Shown: positions 53,106 to 62,431 of the stretch, piece after piece
How positions within the stretch are numbered: position 1 is the first letter of the stretch
Layout of the letters: every line of letters begins with the position of its first letter
From: DAIOEK01 sp963828285
GTDB lineage: Bacteria; Chloroflexota; Anaerolineae; Anaerolineales; Anaerolineaceae
Length of the DNA: 64,000 bases
Direction of reading: 5' to 3'
Assembly (NCBI GenBank): GCA_963828285.1
Contig: CAWHEB010000001.1
Coordinates: 615,960-679,959, forward strand
Program-made: the position numbers and the translations under genes
Notes under the pieces: model-generated
Seen by the model: only the letters and a program-made list of their open reading frames with translations
Told to the model about the DNA's origin: nothing
The model's database searches: none

Positions 53106-54083
53106 TCACTGATTATTCTCAAACCAATGGATCGTATCCCGTATGGAAACTCTGACCTTTCGAGGATGATAGCCTAACTCAACAGTTGCCTTTGCGTGGC
53201 TGACAACCGAATTGCTGAATACTGTCTTGATTGAATATGGTGTAAATTGCGGTTTCTGGCGGGTAAGTTCGTAGAAAAATGGCATAATTTGCGCAGAAAA
53301 CTTTGCCAGCCATCTAGGGACGAATAACATTCGAAATTGCTGACCAACTGCTCCTTTTACTTCATGAACAATATTTTTTATGCTTATCTGCTCCCCAGAC
53401 AATATATATGCATTACCAGCAATACCGTGTTCAGAGGCTAACAAGATCCCTTCAGCCACATCCCGAACATCAACAAAATCATAAGCGCCATGAACACCGA
53501 CAACCAATCTGGTTTTAGTTGAATTCCAAAGATATGTACCCATTTCACTACCACGGTAATCGTGCGGACCAATTACACCTGTAGGACAAACAATAACAGC
53601 GTTTAATCCCTCATTTGCAGCCTTTAACACCAATAATGAAGCAAGAGCCTTGCTCTTGTCGTAATCACCAACAGATTTTTCTGGATCAAAAGGGCATTTC
53701 TCCGTAATCACCTCTCCATGGGGAACTCCGGCCAGCGCGTGGATAGAACTAGTGTATATGAATTGGCCGACATTTGCTTCCAGTGCGCAATCCAACATAT
53801 TTTTTGTGCCAGATACATTGATCGCTGAAAGCAACTTTTGCTGTCCAGGAAGTATTGAGATCATACCAGCCAGATGAAAAACCCGATCAATTCCTTTCAT
53901 TGCTTTTCGAATGGTTTCAGGTTCAAGAATATTACCAAGAACGATTTCAACATCAAGATTAATCAGAGGGGTTAGATCATCTTTAGGTAAAACCATTACC
54001 CGAACATGTTCCTTCCTTTGAACCAATTCCCAAATCAGGACATTCCCAATATGCCCAGTTCCGCCAGTCACCAGATTTTTCAT
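53106..54083 (-). CDS. NAD(P)-dependent epimerase/dehydratase (extended SDR)
   Basis: A 325-residue extended short-chain dehydrogenase. The dinucleotide motif is 'VTGGTGHIGN', the catalytic Ser is in 'IYTSSIHALAG' and the Tyr-x3-Lys pair is 'YDKSK'. 'VVDVRDVAEG'-type sequence ('YDFVDVRDVAEGI') follows. It resembles dihydroflavonol-4-reductase/3-beta-hydroxysteroid dehydrogenase-like proteins, whose bacterial substrates are mostly unknown. The start overlaps the end of the TetR gene by 4 bases, so the two are co-transcribed. The usual length supports it being intact. Confidence 0.85.
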   Translation of the reverse strand: MKNLVTGGTGHIGNVLIWELVQRKEHVRVMVLPKDDLTPLINLDVEIVLGNILEPETIRKAMKGIDRVFHLAGMISILPGQQKLLSAINVSGTKNMLDCALEANVGQFIYTSSIHALAGVPHGEVITEKCPFDPEKSVGDYDKSKALASLLVLKAANEGLNAVIVCPTGVIGPHDYRGSEMGTYLWNSTKTRLVVGVHGAYDFVDVRDVAEGILLASEHGIAGNAYILSGEQISIKNIVHEVKGAVGQQFRMLFVPRWLAKFSAQIMPFFYELTRQKPQFTPYSIKTVFSNSVVSHAKATVELGYHPRKVRVSIRDTIHWFENNQ

Positions 54084-54679
54084 TGAGATTTCTCCATACC
54101 TAAGATGGACTTAATTCCACCAAGAGCTACCAGCCTCCAATCCACACCGCTAGGAGATAAAACTGCTTGGAATAGAACACCAACTATCATGGAAATGATT
54201 TTATGAGCCAGTAGGACCGGGTCTCCGTTTGGGATACTCCCTTCCTGAATTCCCTGCAGAACCAGACCAGTAAAATAGTTTTCATATTTTCGATATGGGT
54301 GAATAGCAGTTTCCCAGATTTCGGGATCACGTTTTGCCTAAGTCCAAAATTCCATGAATATTCCCAATTTGTTTTGTCCGGTGAGGATTATCTCAGGGAT
54401 TACTTCCACCATTCCCAATATTTTTTCTGGAACGGATTTGTATTGCACACTAATTGATGCCAAGTTCAGATCGACCCCTTCAAGCCAATTATTTAACAAT
54501 GCCATAAATAAGGTATGCTTAGAAGGAAAATGGTGGTAAAAGGCGCCTTTACTAACCCCGGTTGCTTTACATATTTCTGCAACACCAGTTGCATCATACC
54601 CATGATCCGCGAATAATTGCGCTGCATTCGCGAGAAGTTGTTCCCTGGTTGTTATACTTCTGGATTGTTTCATTAACAT
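54080..54679 (-). CDS. TetR-family regulator interrupted by one in-frame amber codon
   Basis: From the ATG at 54679 (a second one is at 54673) the frame gives the TetR helix-turn-helix 'GYDATGVAEICKATGVSKGAF' and runs 113 residues to a TAG at 54338-54340. Without any frame change it continues 'AKRDPEIWETAIHPYRKYEN' and another ~65 residues to a TGA overlapping the next gene. The complete protein would be 199 residues, normal for the family, and the TAG replaces what is usually Gln (CAG). So it is a nonsense change or an error, not a natural end. It lies across from an ABC exporter and has a palindrome at its own start. Confidence 0.8.
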
Positions 54680-54695
54680 ACCGTCCGGTCGGTAT
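54678..54695. promoter_or_regulatory. Palindrome, probable TetR operator
   Basis: ATACCGTCCGGTCGGTAT: an 18-base near-palindrome (ATACCG-n-CCGG-n-CGGTAT) that overlaps the regulator's start region. A TACAAT box lies just upstream of it on the minus strand. ACCG/CGGT arms are common in TetR-family sites. It lies in the gap shared with the ABC exporter, so it could control both directions. Confidence 0.6.
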
Positions 54696-54827
54696 TATTG
54701 TATCACATTCACAACTAAATCGACGCTCATCCGCTTACTTTGTTATTCGTTACTTTGACGTAAAACAGACTATGAGATAAATCCTTTGTTTGCCCGTGCT
54801 TCGTTTACGGACCCTGGAGTTTTTTTG

Positions 54828-56633
54828 ATGAATACTTCCACTCAATTTAACTTGAAAGCTTCTATCTCAAATAATCGGTTGATCGGTTTATGGCGTTTAA
54901 TGACCGGGTATCGAAGTACCTACTTAAGTGCGACGTTAATTCTCGGAATTGCGGCAGTTTCAAAAACATTTACCTATCTTCTCATCAGATACTTTGTTGA
55001 TGATGTTCTAACTCCAGGGAAATATAATTTGATCCCGGCCATAGCTCTCGCATTCATCGGATTGGCGTTACTCGAAGGTGCATGTACCTTCCTATCCGGA
55101 ACACTTGCTGCGAAAACTGCTGAAGGTATTGCACAGAGGTTGAGGAATTATCTTTTTGACCATATCCAGCGGCTATCCTTTAAATACCACGCTGAAACTG
55201 CAACTGGCGAATTGATTCAGCGCGCCACATCCGATGTGGATGCGGTAAGACGTTTTTTTTCAGACCAAGCGATTGCAGTGGGCAGAATATTTTTATTGTT
55301 TGTAATCAATTTTGTAGCCATCCTCAATCTTAATGTTCGTCTGGGATGGCTATCGATCATCCTCATACCTATCATACTGGTGGTCTCTATATTTTTCTTC
55401 AGACGGGTGACCAAAGCCTATGAAGCATACCAGGAGCAGGAAGCAACCCTTTCAACAACACTACAAGAAAACTTGACCGGTGTTCGTGTGGTCAAAGCAT
55501 ATGCCCGCCAACAGTTCGAGATTGATAAATTCGAAAAAGAAAACAGCGAAAAATTTAATCGCGGCAAAAATTTATTGATCATGCACTCCTTATTCTGGCC
55601 AGTATCAGATATTCTCTGCGGTGCGCAAATGTTGTTTGGGTTTTATATTGGAGCAATGTTAGTTATCAATGGTGAAGTAACTATTGGGACTTACCTCGCA
55701 TATGCCGGGTTAATTGTTTGGATTATTTTTCCGATGCGCAATTTAGGAAGAGTTATCGTTCAAACCTCAACAGGAATGGTTTCATATAAGCAGGTCACAG
55801 ATATCATTCGGCAAGATAGGGAAGATTTACAAAGCGGCATCCAAATACAAAAAAGCCAGCTCAAAGGTGCCGTACAATTCAAAAATGTCTGCTTTGAATA
55901 TGAGAAAGACAATCCAATTCTAAATGATGTCAGCTTTGAATGTTCTCCCGGGCAAGTGGTCGCCCTTCTAGGATCAACCGGTTCAGGGAAAACCTCCCTG
56001 GTAAACCTTCTACCCAGATTCTACGATCCAACTGCCGGAATGGTCTTGTTGGATGGAATTAATCTGTGTGAGTATAATCGCTTATCCTTGCGTGAAAATG
56101 TCGGAATAGTTGAGCAAGAACCATTTTTGTTCTCCCGAACCATCCGTGAAAATATTACTTATGGTGTTGGAAGGGATGTAACGGATGAAGATGTATTCGA
56201 AGCTGCCAGAGTGGCAGCAATCCATGATGTGATAACTTCCTTTACCCAAGGTTACCAAACTGTGGTTGGTGAAAAGGGGGTTACTCTTTCCGGTGGTCAG
56301 AAACAACGGGTAGCTATTGCAAGAACAATCCTCAAAGATCCGCGTATTCTGATTCTTGATGATTCCACTTCATCTGTTGACTTGGAAACAGAAGCCGAAA
56401 TTCGAGGCGCTTTGGAAAGATTGATGAAAAACCGGACCACCTTTGTCATCGCCCATCGTATCCAAAGCATAATGAATGCGGATTTGATCCTGGTTTTTGA
56501 TAAGGGAAAAATCATCCAACATGGAACTCACCAGGAATTACTATCAGGAACAGGTATGTATCGACAAATCTTTGATTTGCAAACACGTATCGATACAGAA
56601 TTACAAGAGGAACTAGACAGTGTCAGACTATGA
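54828..56633 (+). CDS. Heterodimeric ABC exporter subunit with degenerate Walker B
   Basis: A 601-residue half-transporter with six membrane helices and a C-terminal nucleotide-binding domain. Walker A is 'LLGSTGSGKTSL', the signature is 'VTLSGGQKQRV' and Walker B is 'ILILDDSTSSVD'. The Glu that normally activates water is Asp here, as in the non-catalytic half of heterodimeric exporters such as TM287/288 and BmrCD. The ATG at 54828 follows GGAG; a TTG at 54786 would be longer. It is followed by a second half-transporter overlapping by 14 bases. The substrate may be a drug or lipid; divergent TetR control supports a drug-efflux role. Confidence 0.9.
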   Translation: MNTSTQFNLKASISNNRLIGLWRLMTGYRSTYLSATLILGIAAVSKTFTYLLIRYFVDDVLTPGKYNLIPAIALAFIGLALLEGACTFLSGTLAAKTAEGIAQRLRNYLFDHIQRLSFKYHAETATGELIQRATSDVDAVRRFFSDQAIAVGRIFLLFVINFVAILNLNVRLGWLSIILIPIILVVSIFFFRRVTKAYEAYQEQEATLSTTLQENLTGVRVVKAYARQQFEIDKFEKENSEKFNRGKNLLIMHSLFWPVSDILCGAQMLFGFYIGAMLVINGEVTIGTYLAYAGLIVWIIFPMRNLGRVIVQTSTGMVSYKQVTDIIRQDREDLQSGIQIQKSQLKGAVQFKNVCFEYEKDNPILNDVSFECSPGQVVALLGSTGSGKTSLVNLLPRFYDPTAGMVLLDGINLCEYNRLSLRENVGIVEQEPFLFSRTIRENITYGVGRDVTDEDVFEAARVAAIHDVITSFTQGYQTVVGEKGVTLSGGQKQRVAIARTILKDPRILILDDSTSSVDLETEAEIRGALERLMKNRTTFVIAHRIQSIMNADLILVFDKGKIIQHGTHQELLSGTGMYRQIFDLQTRIDTELQEELDSVRL

Positions 56634-58449
56634 AGAGTTGGAGGAAGAAAATTATTCTTCCCAAATAACAGACAGGACTTTACAAAGAATTCTGTCACTT
56701 GCCCGTCCGCACTGGAAATGGGTGATTGGATTTCTCATCACGATTGCCATCGTATCTTTTCAAGATGGTTATTTTACATTCCTTAGTAAAAAGATCATCG
56801 ATGAAGCCATCATTCCAAAAAATACCTCATTATTAAAATCCTTTTTATTCCAATACGGTGGCTTGATCTTATTACAGGCTGGATTTGTATTCACATTTGT
56901 GTATCTTGCTGGAATCCTGGGTGAAAGAATCCGTTACGATCTTCGTAAATCCATGTTTAATCATCTTCAAGATTTGTCTTTGAGCTATTACAGTCGTACT
57001 CCAGTGGGCTGGATCATGTCCAGGGTAACCTCAAATTCAGAAAAAGTCGCGGATCTGATGACATGGGGAGTTCTGGATTCCACTTGGGCAGTAATCAACA
57101 TAATCAGCTCGGCATACTTCATGGCCATTATCAACTGGCGACTGGCGATTATTGTCTTGATCGCGGTACCCATTCTGGTCTATATCGCATACCAATTCAA
57201 GAAACGAATCCTGGTTGAATATCGCAAGGTTCGAAAGATCAACTCCAAAATCACAGCCTCCTTTAATGAAAACATCACAGGTGTTCGTGTGGTGAAAGCA
57301 CTTGCCCGTGAGGACGAAAATATTGAGGAATTCAGCCATACAACCAGGGACATGTACAAAGCTGGATATCGAGCGGCATGGCTTTCTGCGTTATTTTTAC
57401 CGGCTGTGCAAATGGTTAGCGCTATAGCTCTGGGGAGTATTCTCTGGTATGGTGGATATCAGAACCAATCTGGTTTGATCACAATAGGAGGTATTCAAGC
57501 ATTCGTTTCTTATATTACCTTCATGATGTGGCCTGTCCAAGACCTTGCCCGTGTCTATGCCGAGATGCAGCACTCCATTGCTTCCGCTGAACGAATATTT
57601 TCCCTCATTGATTCTAAACAGGAAGTCCATGATCTACCTAATAGTACAGATCCCGGGACCATTCTGAACGAGATCTCTTTTGATCATGTTGATTTCTATT
57701 ATGAAGAAGATAAACCTGTTTTAAATGATTTTTCTTTGAAAGTAAATCCAGGAGAAATGATTGCGCTGGTTGGTCCTACTGGTGGAGGAAAAACAACCAT
57801 TGTAAACCTGCTGTGTCGATTCTATGAACCCAAAAAGGGAAAGATCCTGTTCGGTACACAGGATTACCTGAATCTAACTTTAAATTCCATACAATCCAGA
57901 ATTGGAGTCGTCCTCCAAACACCGCATCTTTTTTCTGGCACAGTAAAAGATAATATCCGATATGGAAAATTGGATGCAACTGATGATGAAGTATTCGAAG
58001 CATCAAAGATAGCTGGCGCTCATGAATTTATCATTAACTTAGAAAAAAAATACGAGCAGGAAGTCGGAGAAGGTGGCAATCAACTCTCAGTCGGGCAGAA
58101 GCAATTAATCAGTCTTGCGAGAGCGATCCTTGCCAAACCTGAGATCTTTATTATGGATGAAGCTACCAGCTCAGTTGATACACTTACTGAAGCTCTCATT
58201 CAACAGGGGATGGAAGCATTGCTTCATGATCGGACTAGTTTCATCATAGCTCACCGATTGTCCACAATTAAGCGTGCCAATAGAATACTATTTATTGATA
58301 ATGGTATCATCACTGAAATGGGTACTCATGCGGAGTTACTTAAAGCAGAGGGTCATTATTATCATCTCTATACTCAGCAATTCCGACGGGAATCCGAAAT
58401 AAAACTGGGGATTGATGAAGCTGTCATAGATCCAATTTTATCCGATTAG
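56620..58449 (+). CDS. Heterodimeric ABC exporter subunit with canonical catalytic Glu
   Basis: A 609-residue half-transporter starting at GTG. Six membrane helices precede the nucleotide-binding domain, with Walker A 'LVGPTGGGKTT', Walker B 'IFIMDEATSSVD' (canonical Glu) and an altered signature 'NQLSVGQKQ' in place of LSGGQ. Together with the upstream subunit this gives one complete site (its own Walker motifs with the partner's LSGGQ) and one degenerate site. AGAGGA precedes the start. The MFS transporter gene follows 17 bases later. Confidence 0.9.
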   Translation: MSDYEELEEENYSSQITDRTLQRILSLARPHWKWVIGFLITIAIVSFQDGYFTFLSKKIIDEAIIPKNTSLLKSFLFQYGGLILLQAGFVFTFVYLAGILGERIRYDLRKSMFNHLQDLSLSYYSRTPVGWIMSRVTSNSEKVADLMTWGVLDSTWAVINIISSAYFMAIINWRLAIIVLIAVPILVYIAYQFKKRILVEYRKVRKINSKITASFNENITGVRVVKALAREDENIEEFSHTTRDMYKAGYRAAWLSALFLPAVQMVSAIALGSILWYGGYQNQSGLITIGGIQAFVSYITFMMWPVQDLARVYAEMQHSIASAERIFSLIDSKQEVHDLPNSTDPGTILNEISFDHVDFYYEEDKPVLNDFSLKVNPGEMIALVGPTGGGKTTIVNLLCRFYEPKKGKILFGTQDYLNLTLNSIQSRIGVVLQTPHLFSGTVKDNIRYGKLDATDDEVFEASKIAGAHEFIINLEKKYEQEVGEGGNQLSVGQKQLISLARAILAKPEIFIMDEATSSVDTLTEALIQQGMEALLHDRTSFIIAHRLSTIKRANRILFIDNGIITEMGTHAELLKAEGHYYHLYTQQFRRESEIKLGIDEAVIDPILSD

Positions 58450-58466
58450 GAATCACGGGAGAATAG

Positions 58467-59735
58467 TTGTTCCTCTACCGCTGGTTTTCCCAACCAAATG
58501 CCGGACCTGAAGTAAGCAGGAAAAATTTCTTATTTGTGCAAATTGATGCCATAGGTATTGGTTTGGCGAATGCTGCTTCACCATTCCTCCCTGTGTTTCT
58601 AACCCGCCTCGGTGCCTCCAACTTCCAGGTAGGTTTACTTACCTCAATGCCAGCATTTACGGGCTTATTATTGGCTATATTGGTGGGAAGTTTTCTTCAA
58701 CGTCAAAAGAATATCATCAAGTGGTTTTCTACCGCCCGATTATTAGTTGTTTTATCATATGCACTTACTGGTATAGTGCCATTTTTTGTCCCTAAAGAAA
58801 TCCTGTCTTCTGCAATACTTGTCATTTGGGCTATCGCCACACTTCCTCAAACAGTTGTCTCCATCCTTTTTAGTGTTGTAATGAATCAAGTAGCCGGACA
58901 AAACGGCCGTTTCGAACTAATGAGCCGTCGTTGGTCAATTATGGGTTTTACTACTGCTACAGCAGTAATCATCGTTGGAAAAGTACTGGATAGTCTCGGA
59001 TTTCCATTCAATTATCAATTGGTCTTCCTGGCATTATCAGTTGGTGGATTGATCAGTTTCTACTTTTCCAGTCAACTGGATATCCCGGAAAGAATTCTGG
59101 GGACTCGGGAACCAAAACAAAAACTAGGTTTAGCCATACAAGAATACTTTTCATTGATCAAAGGTCAAAAGCCATTTGTTAATTTTGCTATACGACGATT
59201 TGTTTATCTGACTGGAGTATCGCTTGGGGCACCACTATTTCCACTATTTTTTGTGCGACAGTTAAAGACTCCAGATACTTGGATTGGGATCATCAACACA
59301 ACTTCTACCGCAGTAATGATATTTGGATATTTTCTATGGGTGAATCGGTCCCGTGCAAAAGGAAACCGGATGGTTTTATTATGGGCAACATTTGGGTTAT
59401 CACTCTATCCCATCCTGGTAGCAATCACACCCAGATATGAATATATCCCGATCATCGCGGGTTTTGCCGGAATCTTTCAAGCGGGTCTGGATCTGGTTTT
59501 CTTTGATGAGTTAATGCGAACGATCCCGGTGGAATATAGTGCAACTTTTGTTTCCTTCGCACAAAGTCTGCAGTATCTATCCGCTGTAGTTTCACCGCTT
59601 GTGGGAACTCTGTTGGCAGACACTTTGGGTCTCTCCACTGCATTGATCATCGCCGGGAGTATTCGTTTGTTAGGGTTTATGCTCTTTGCGACACAAAAGA
59701 GCATTGCGATTTCACCGATGGAAAGCAAAAATTAA
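58467..59735 (+). CDS. Major facilitator superfamily transporter
   Basis: A 422-residue protein with ~12 membrane helices. 'LTRLGASNFQVGLLTSMPAF' and 'GPRE'-like loops after helix 2-3 are MFS features, but the specific substrate motif is not clear. The start appears to be TTG at 58467, with GGGAG about five bases upstream. Any ATG is far inside. It follows the ABC exporter closely and may belong to the same operon, which would put two export systems under one regulator. Confidence 0.75.
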   Translation: MFLYRWFSQPNAGPEVSRKNFLFVQIDAIGIGLANAASPFLPVFLTRLGASNFQVGLLTSMPAFTGLLLAILVGSFLQRQKNIIKWFSTARLLVVLSYALTGIVPFFVPKEILSSAILVIWAIATLPQTVVSILFSVVMNQVAGQNGRFELMSRRWSIMGFTTATAVIIVGKVLDSLGFPFNYQLVFLALSVGGLISFYFSSQLDIPERILGTREPKQKLGLAIQEYFSLIKGQKPFVNFAIRRFVYLTGVSLGAPLFPLFFVRQLKTPDTWIGIINTTSTAVMIFGYFLWVNRSRAKGNRMVLLWATFGLSLYPILVAITPRYEYIPIIAGFAGIFQAGLDLVFFDELMRTIPVEYSATFVSFAQSLQYLSAVVSPLVGTLLADTLGLSTALIIAGSIRLLGFMLFATQKSIAISPMESKN

Positions 59736-59777
59736 GTTTAATCTTATCCAAGGGTTTGAATTTCCTCCCCCGGAATA

Positions 59778-60293
59778 CTATTGAATGTAAGGGATCAAGC
59801 TTGCTGCCCATGCACGGATTGCATGTATATCACGGTGGTCGCCTTCTTTCCAAACTCCCATGGCGACGCTTATCTTAAATTTCACCTTATCCCCAAATGA
59901 TGGCAGTTTGTTAGTATCCAAGGCACCAGAGAAAATTCCTTCTTTTATCGGTTTACCATATATTCTTAGTGGTTCCAGCCAGGAAATCACATGATCACGG
60001 TACTTTTCTGGACCGGGCATTGCCAGTGTCATGCAAACCAGAAAAGTAGCTAACTTTTTTTGGCGTAATTCCCCTTTATTCCGTTCCATAAATTCCAATG
60101 CTTCTGGTAGCCATCTCCCCCCCTGGATGGCACTACCTGCAACAATCAATTGATAATCCGAAAGATTTGTCACTTCATTAACTGGTAGTATTGAAACTTG
60201 AGCTCCAGCGTCAGAGAGTGTCTTACCAATTACTTCAGCAATACCCTTGGTAGTACCTGATCTACTCGCATACGTAACAAGGACATGATCCAT
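59778..60293 (-). CDS. Flavodoxin-domain protein (HemG-like)
   Basis: A 171-residue flavodoxin-like protein. The FMN phosphate loop is 'VTYASRSGTTKGIAE', and 'IVAGSAIQGGRWLPEALEF' is typical of the flavodoxin_5 family, which includes protoporphyrinogen oxidase HemG and menaquinone-linked relatives. A TATAAT box (minus strand) is at 60345-60350, about 50 bases before the start. GGAAGGAAA precedes the ATG. It is not in an operon with heme genes, so a haem role is not established. Confidence 0.8.
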   Translation of the reverse strand: MDHVLVTYASRSGTTKGIAEVIGKTLSDAGAQVSILPVNEVTNLSDYQLIVAGSAIQGGRWLPEALEFMERNKGELRQKKLATFLVCMTLAMPGPEKYRDHVISWLEPLRIYGKPIKEGIFSGALDTNKLPSFGDKVKFKISVAMGVWKEGDHRDIHAIRAWAASLIPYIQ

Positions 60294-60417
60294 GTATCGA
60301 ATTTCCTTCCTAAATGTTTACATGCAATGGTTTGGTTCGTTGTTATTATAATCTCCCGGTCGACCATTTCTGCAAAAAATTCATTCTTCTGAACTATGAA
60401 TGGCATCATGTTTTGGC

Positions 60418-60446
60418 TTGACTTTTAGTCTCCACGCTCATACAAT
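60418..60446 (+). promoter_or_regulatory. Promoter of the glycine riboswitch/gcv operon
   Basis: TTGACT (60418-60423) and TACAAT (60441-60446) are separated by 17 bases. The likely start of transcription near 60453 is just before the first aptamer. Confidence 0.8.
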
Positions 60447-60461
60447 AAAACCACAATGCGT

Positions 60462-60626
60462 ACAGGGAAGAGCGCTGGCGGGAAGTCGGCCGCCGAAGGG
60501 GCAAGCCTTATTGGTGAATCTCTCAGGTAAAAAGGACCCTATACGCTGTATCTCTGGAAAGCTTGTTGTCACCGAAGGGGCAAACCTCATGCACGAGGCG
60601 AATCTCTCAGGTTAATCACAGAGGCA
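60462..60626 (+). promoter_or_regulatory. Tandem glycine riboswitch
   Basis: Two glycine aptamers in tandem. The first (about 60462-60549) contains CCGAAGGGGCAA at 60492 and the block GGTGAATCTCTCAGG at 60513. The second (about 60551-60626) has the same CCGAAGGGGCAA at 60572, GCGAATCTCTCAGG at 60598 and a CTCTG/CAGAG closing helix. The linker is very short, as in cooperative tandem glycine riboswitches. It precedes the glycine cleavage genes gcvH-gcvPA-gcvPB, the expected target. In the known class, glycine binding turns expression on. Confidence 0.95.
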
Positions 60627-60641
60627 CACGATGAGTGTGCC
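60623..60641 (+). terminator. Riboswitch expression-platform hairpin
   Basis: GGCACAC (60623-60629) and GTGTGCC (60635-60641) form a 7-bp stem with loop GATGA, followed by a U-rich stretch. Its first bases overlap the closing strand of the second aptamer (60619-60624), so the two could exclude each other. Terminator strength is modest. Confidence 0.55.
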
Positions 60642-60683
60642 TGTATTATTTAACCAGAAATCAATCATAAGGAAGGTAAACAA

Positions 60684-61076
60684 ATGAACAATCCGGTTGA
60701 CTATAAGTATTCGAAGACTGATGAATGGGTGAAGGTTGAAGGAAATATCGCTACGATTGGAATCACAGATTACGCTCAAGAACAACTCTCAGATGTTGTA
60801 TTTGTTGAAATTACGCCAGCAGTCGGAGCGACCGTCCAAAAAGGTAAACTATTTGGAACTATTGAATCAGTCAAAGCAGCTTCCGACATCAATTTACCCG
60901 TCAGTGGAAAAGTTGTTTCGGTGAACGATGCAATTGCGGATGCTCCTGAAAAAGTAAATACCGAACCCTTCACCACAGCCTGGATGATTAAAGTTGAGCT
61001 TAGTAATCCGTCAGAATTAAATGAGTTGATGGATGCTGCTGCTTATACCGAATATTGCGAGACCAGGGAACATTAA
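60684..61076 (+). CDS. gcvH: Glycine cleavage system H protein
   Basis: A 130-residue lipoyl-carrier protein. The lipoylated Lys is Lys64 in 'IESVKAASDIN', and 'DEWVKVEGNIATIGITDYAQ' is the family start. GGAAGG precedes the ATG. It carries the aminomethyl group between the P and T proteins during glycine breakdown to CO2, NH3 and methylene-THF. It is the first gene after the riboswitch and is followed one base later by gcvPA. The T-protein gene gcvT is not in this window. Confidence 0.95.
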   Translation: MNNPVDYKYSKTDEWVKVEGNIATIGITDYAQEQLSDVVFVEITPAVGATVQKGKLFGTIESVKAASDINLPVSGKVVSVNDAIADAPEKVNTEPFTTAWMIKVELSNPSELNELMDAAAYTEYCETREH

Positions 61077-61077
61077 T

Positions 61078-62431
61078 ATGTTTACCCCACATACAGAAAC
61101 TGAAGTCAAGGAGATGCTGGCAGATATTGGCGTCAAAACACTCGATGACTTATTTAAAGATGTCCCAGCAAAGTATAGGTTTCCTAACCTAAATTTACCT
61201 GATGTCTTAACCGAAATGGAGATCAATTCAGAACTTCAAAGCATCGCAAATGCTAATGAAACTACTGAAAATTTGATCTGTTTCCTCGGCGCTGGTGCAT
61301 ATAACCATTATTCTCCTGCCGCAGTGGATATGCTATTAAGGCGGGGGGAATTCTACACCGCATACACCCCGTATCAACCAGAGATCTCCCAGGGAACGTT
61401 ACAGGTGATCTTCGAATACCAGAGTTTGATAGCCGCGTTAACTGGTATGGAAGCCAGCAATGCGTCCCATTACGATGGCGCTACTGCATCTGCTGAAGCG
61501 GTTATTATGGCTTATTCGAATTTTCGGGAAGCAGACCAAAGGTCATCTTATCACCGACAGTGAATCCGATGTACCGGGAAACGATCCGCACTTACACCCA
61601 AGGATATGCTGATATTAAATTTTTCGGAGATGATGTCAAGGGAGTACCAACCGGTGATCCAGAACAATTTTATCCGCTGATTGATGAACAAACTTCACTC
61701 GTAATGGTCCAATACCCGGATTTCTTCGGTAATATATATGACTACACAGAACTTGTAAAAAAGGCGCATGAAGTTGGCGCTTTGGTGGCTATTGCCATCA
61801 ACCCTATCGCTCTGGGAATTCTAAAAACACCTGGTGATTTTGGTGCTGATATAGCCGTTGGTGAAGGACAACCGCTTGGTATCCCACTATCCTACGGTGG
61901 TCCATATCTAGGGATTTTTGCAACAAAGAAAGAATATGTCCGCAAGATCTCTGGACGGTTGGTTGGAGAAACGAAGGACACTTCGGGGAAACGTGCCTAC
62001 GTTCTCACTCCTCACTGCACGTGAACAACATATTCGTCGTGAAAAAGCATCATCCAATATTTGTACAAATCAGGGATTGCTCGCTCTTGCGGCTACAATC
62101 TATATGAGTTCTTCTAGGCAAGAATGGTTTAAAAAGGGTTGCCGAGTTGAATTATCAAAAAGCACATTATGCTGCATCAATGATCGCCAAGATCCCTGGT
62201 TACAGTATCTGCTCAACCCAACCATTCTTCAACGAATTTGCTGTTTGCTGTCCAATGTCTGCGGAAGATGTGAATGCTCATTTACTCGAGCACGGCATCC
62301 TTGGAGGATTTGACTTGGGAAAGGATTATCCTGACATGGCAAATTATCTGCTAGTCGCCGTGACCGAAACCAATACAAAAGAAGAGATTGATCTTTTGTG
62401 CGAAGTTCTAGCTGAGGTGCGTCATGACTGA
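61078..62431 (+). CDS. gcvPA: Glycine dehydrogenase subunit 1 (P protein alpha), three frameshifts
   Basis: One normal-length (~451 aa) GcvPA can be read in several frames. It starts 'MFTPHTETEVKEMLADIG' at 61078. It shifts near 61540 (a missing A in an A-run; continues 'KVILSPTVNPMYRE'), near 62012 (an extra C; 'LTAREQHIRREK') and near 62115 (an extra base; 'LGKNGLKRVAELNYQKAH'), and ends 'LAEVRHD' at 62431. Between the breaks it matches the family ('SNICTNQGLLALAATIYMS', 'GGFDLGKDYPDM'), so it is probably intact in the cell. GcvPA with GcvPB forms the decarboxylating dehydrogenase. The stop overlaps the gcvPB start by 8 bases. Confidence 0.85.

Noticed and set aside
54338..54340. Amber recoding (pyrrolysine or suppression) in the TetR gene
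   Set aside because: TAG is used as a normal stop in other genes of the window and the site expects Gln; a simple C-to-T change is more likely.
60400..60615. Open frame of 71 codons over the glycine riboswitch
   Set aside because: It runs through both aptamers, whose conserved bases explain the sequence; no ribosome site or family match.
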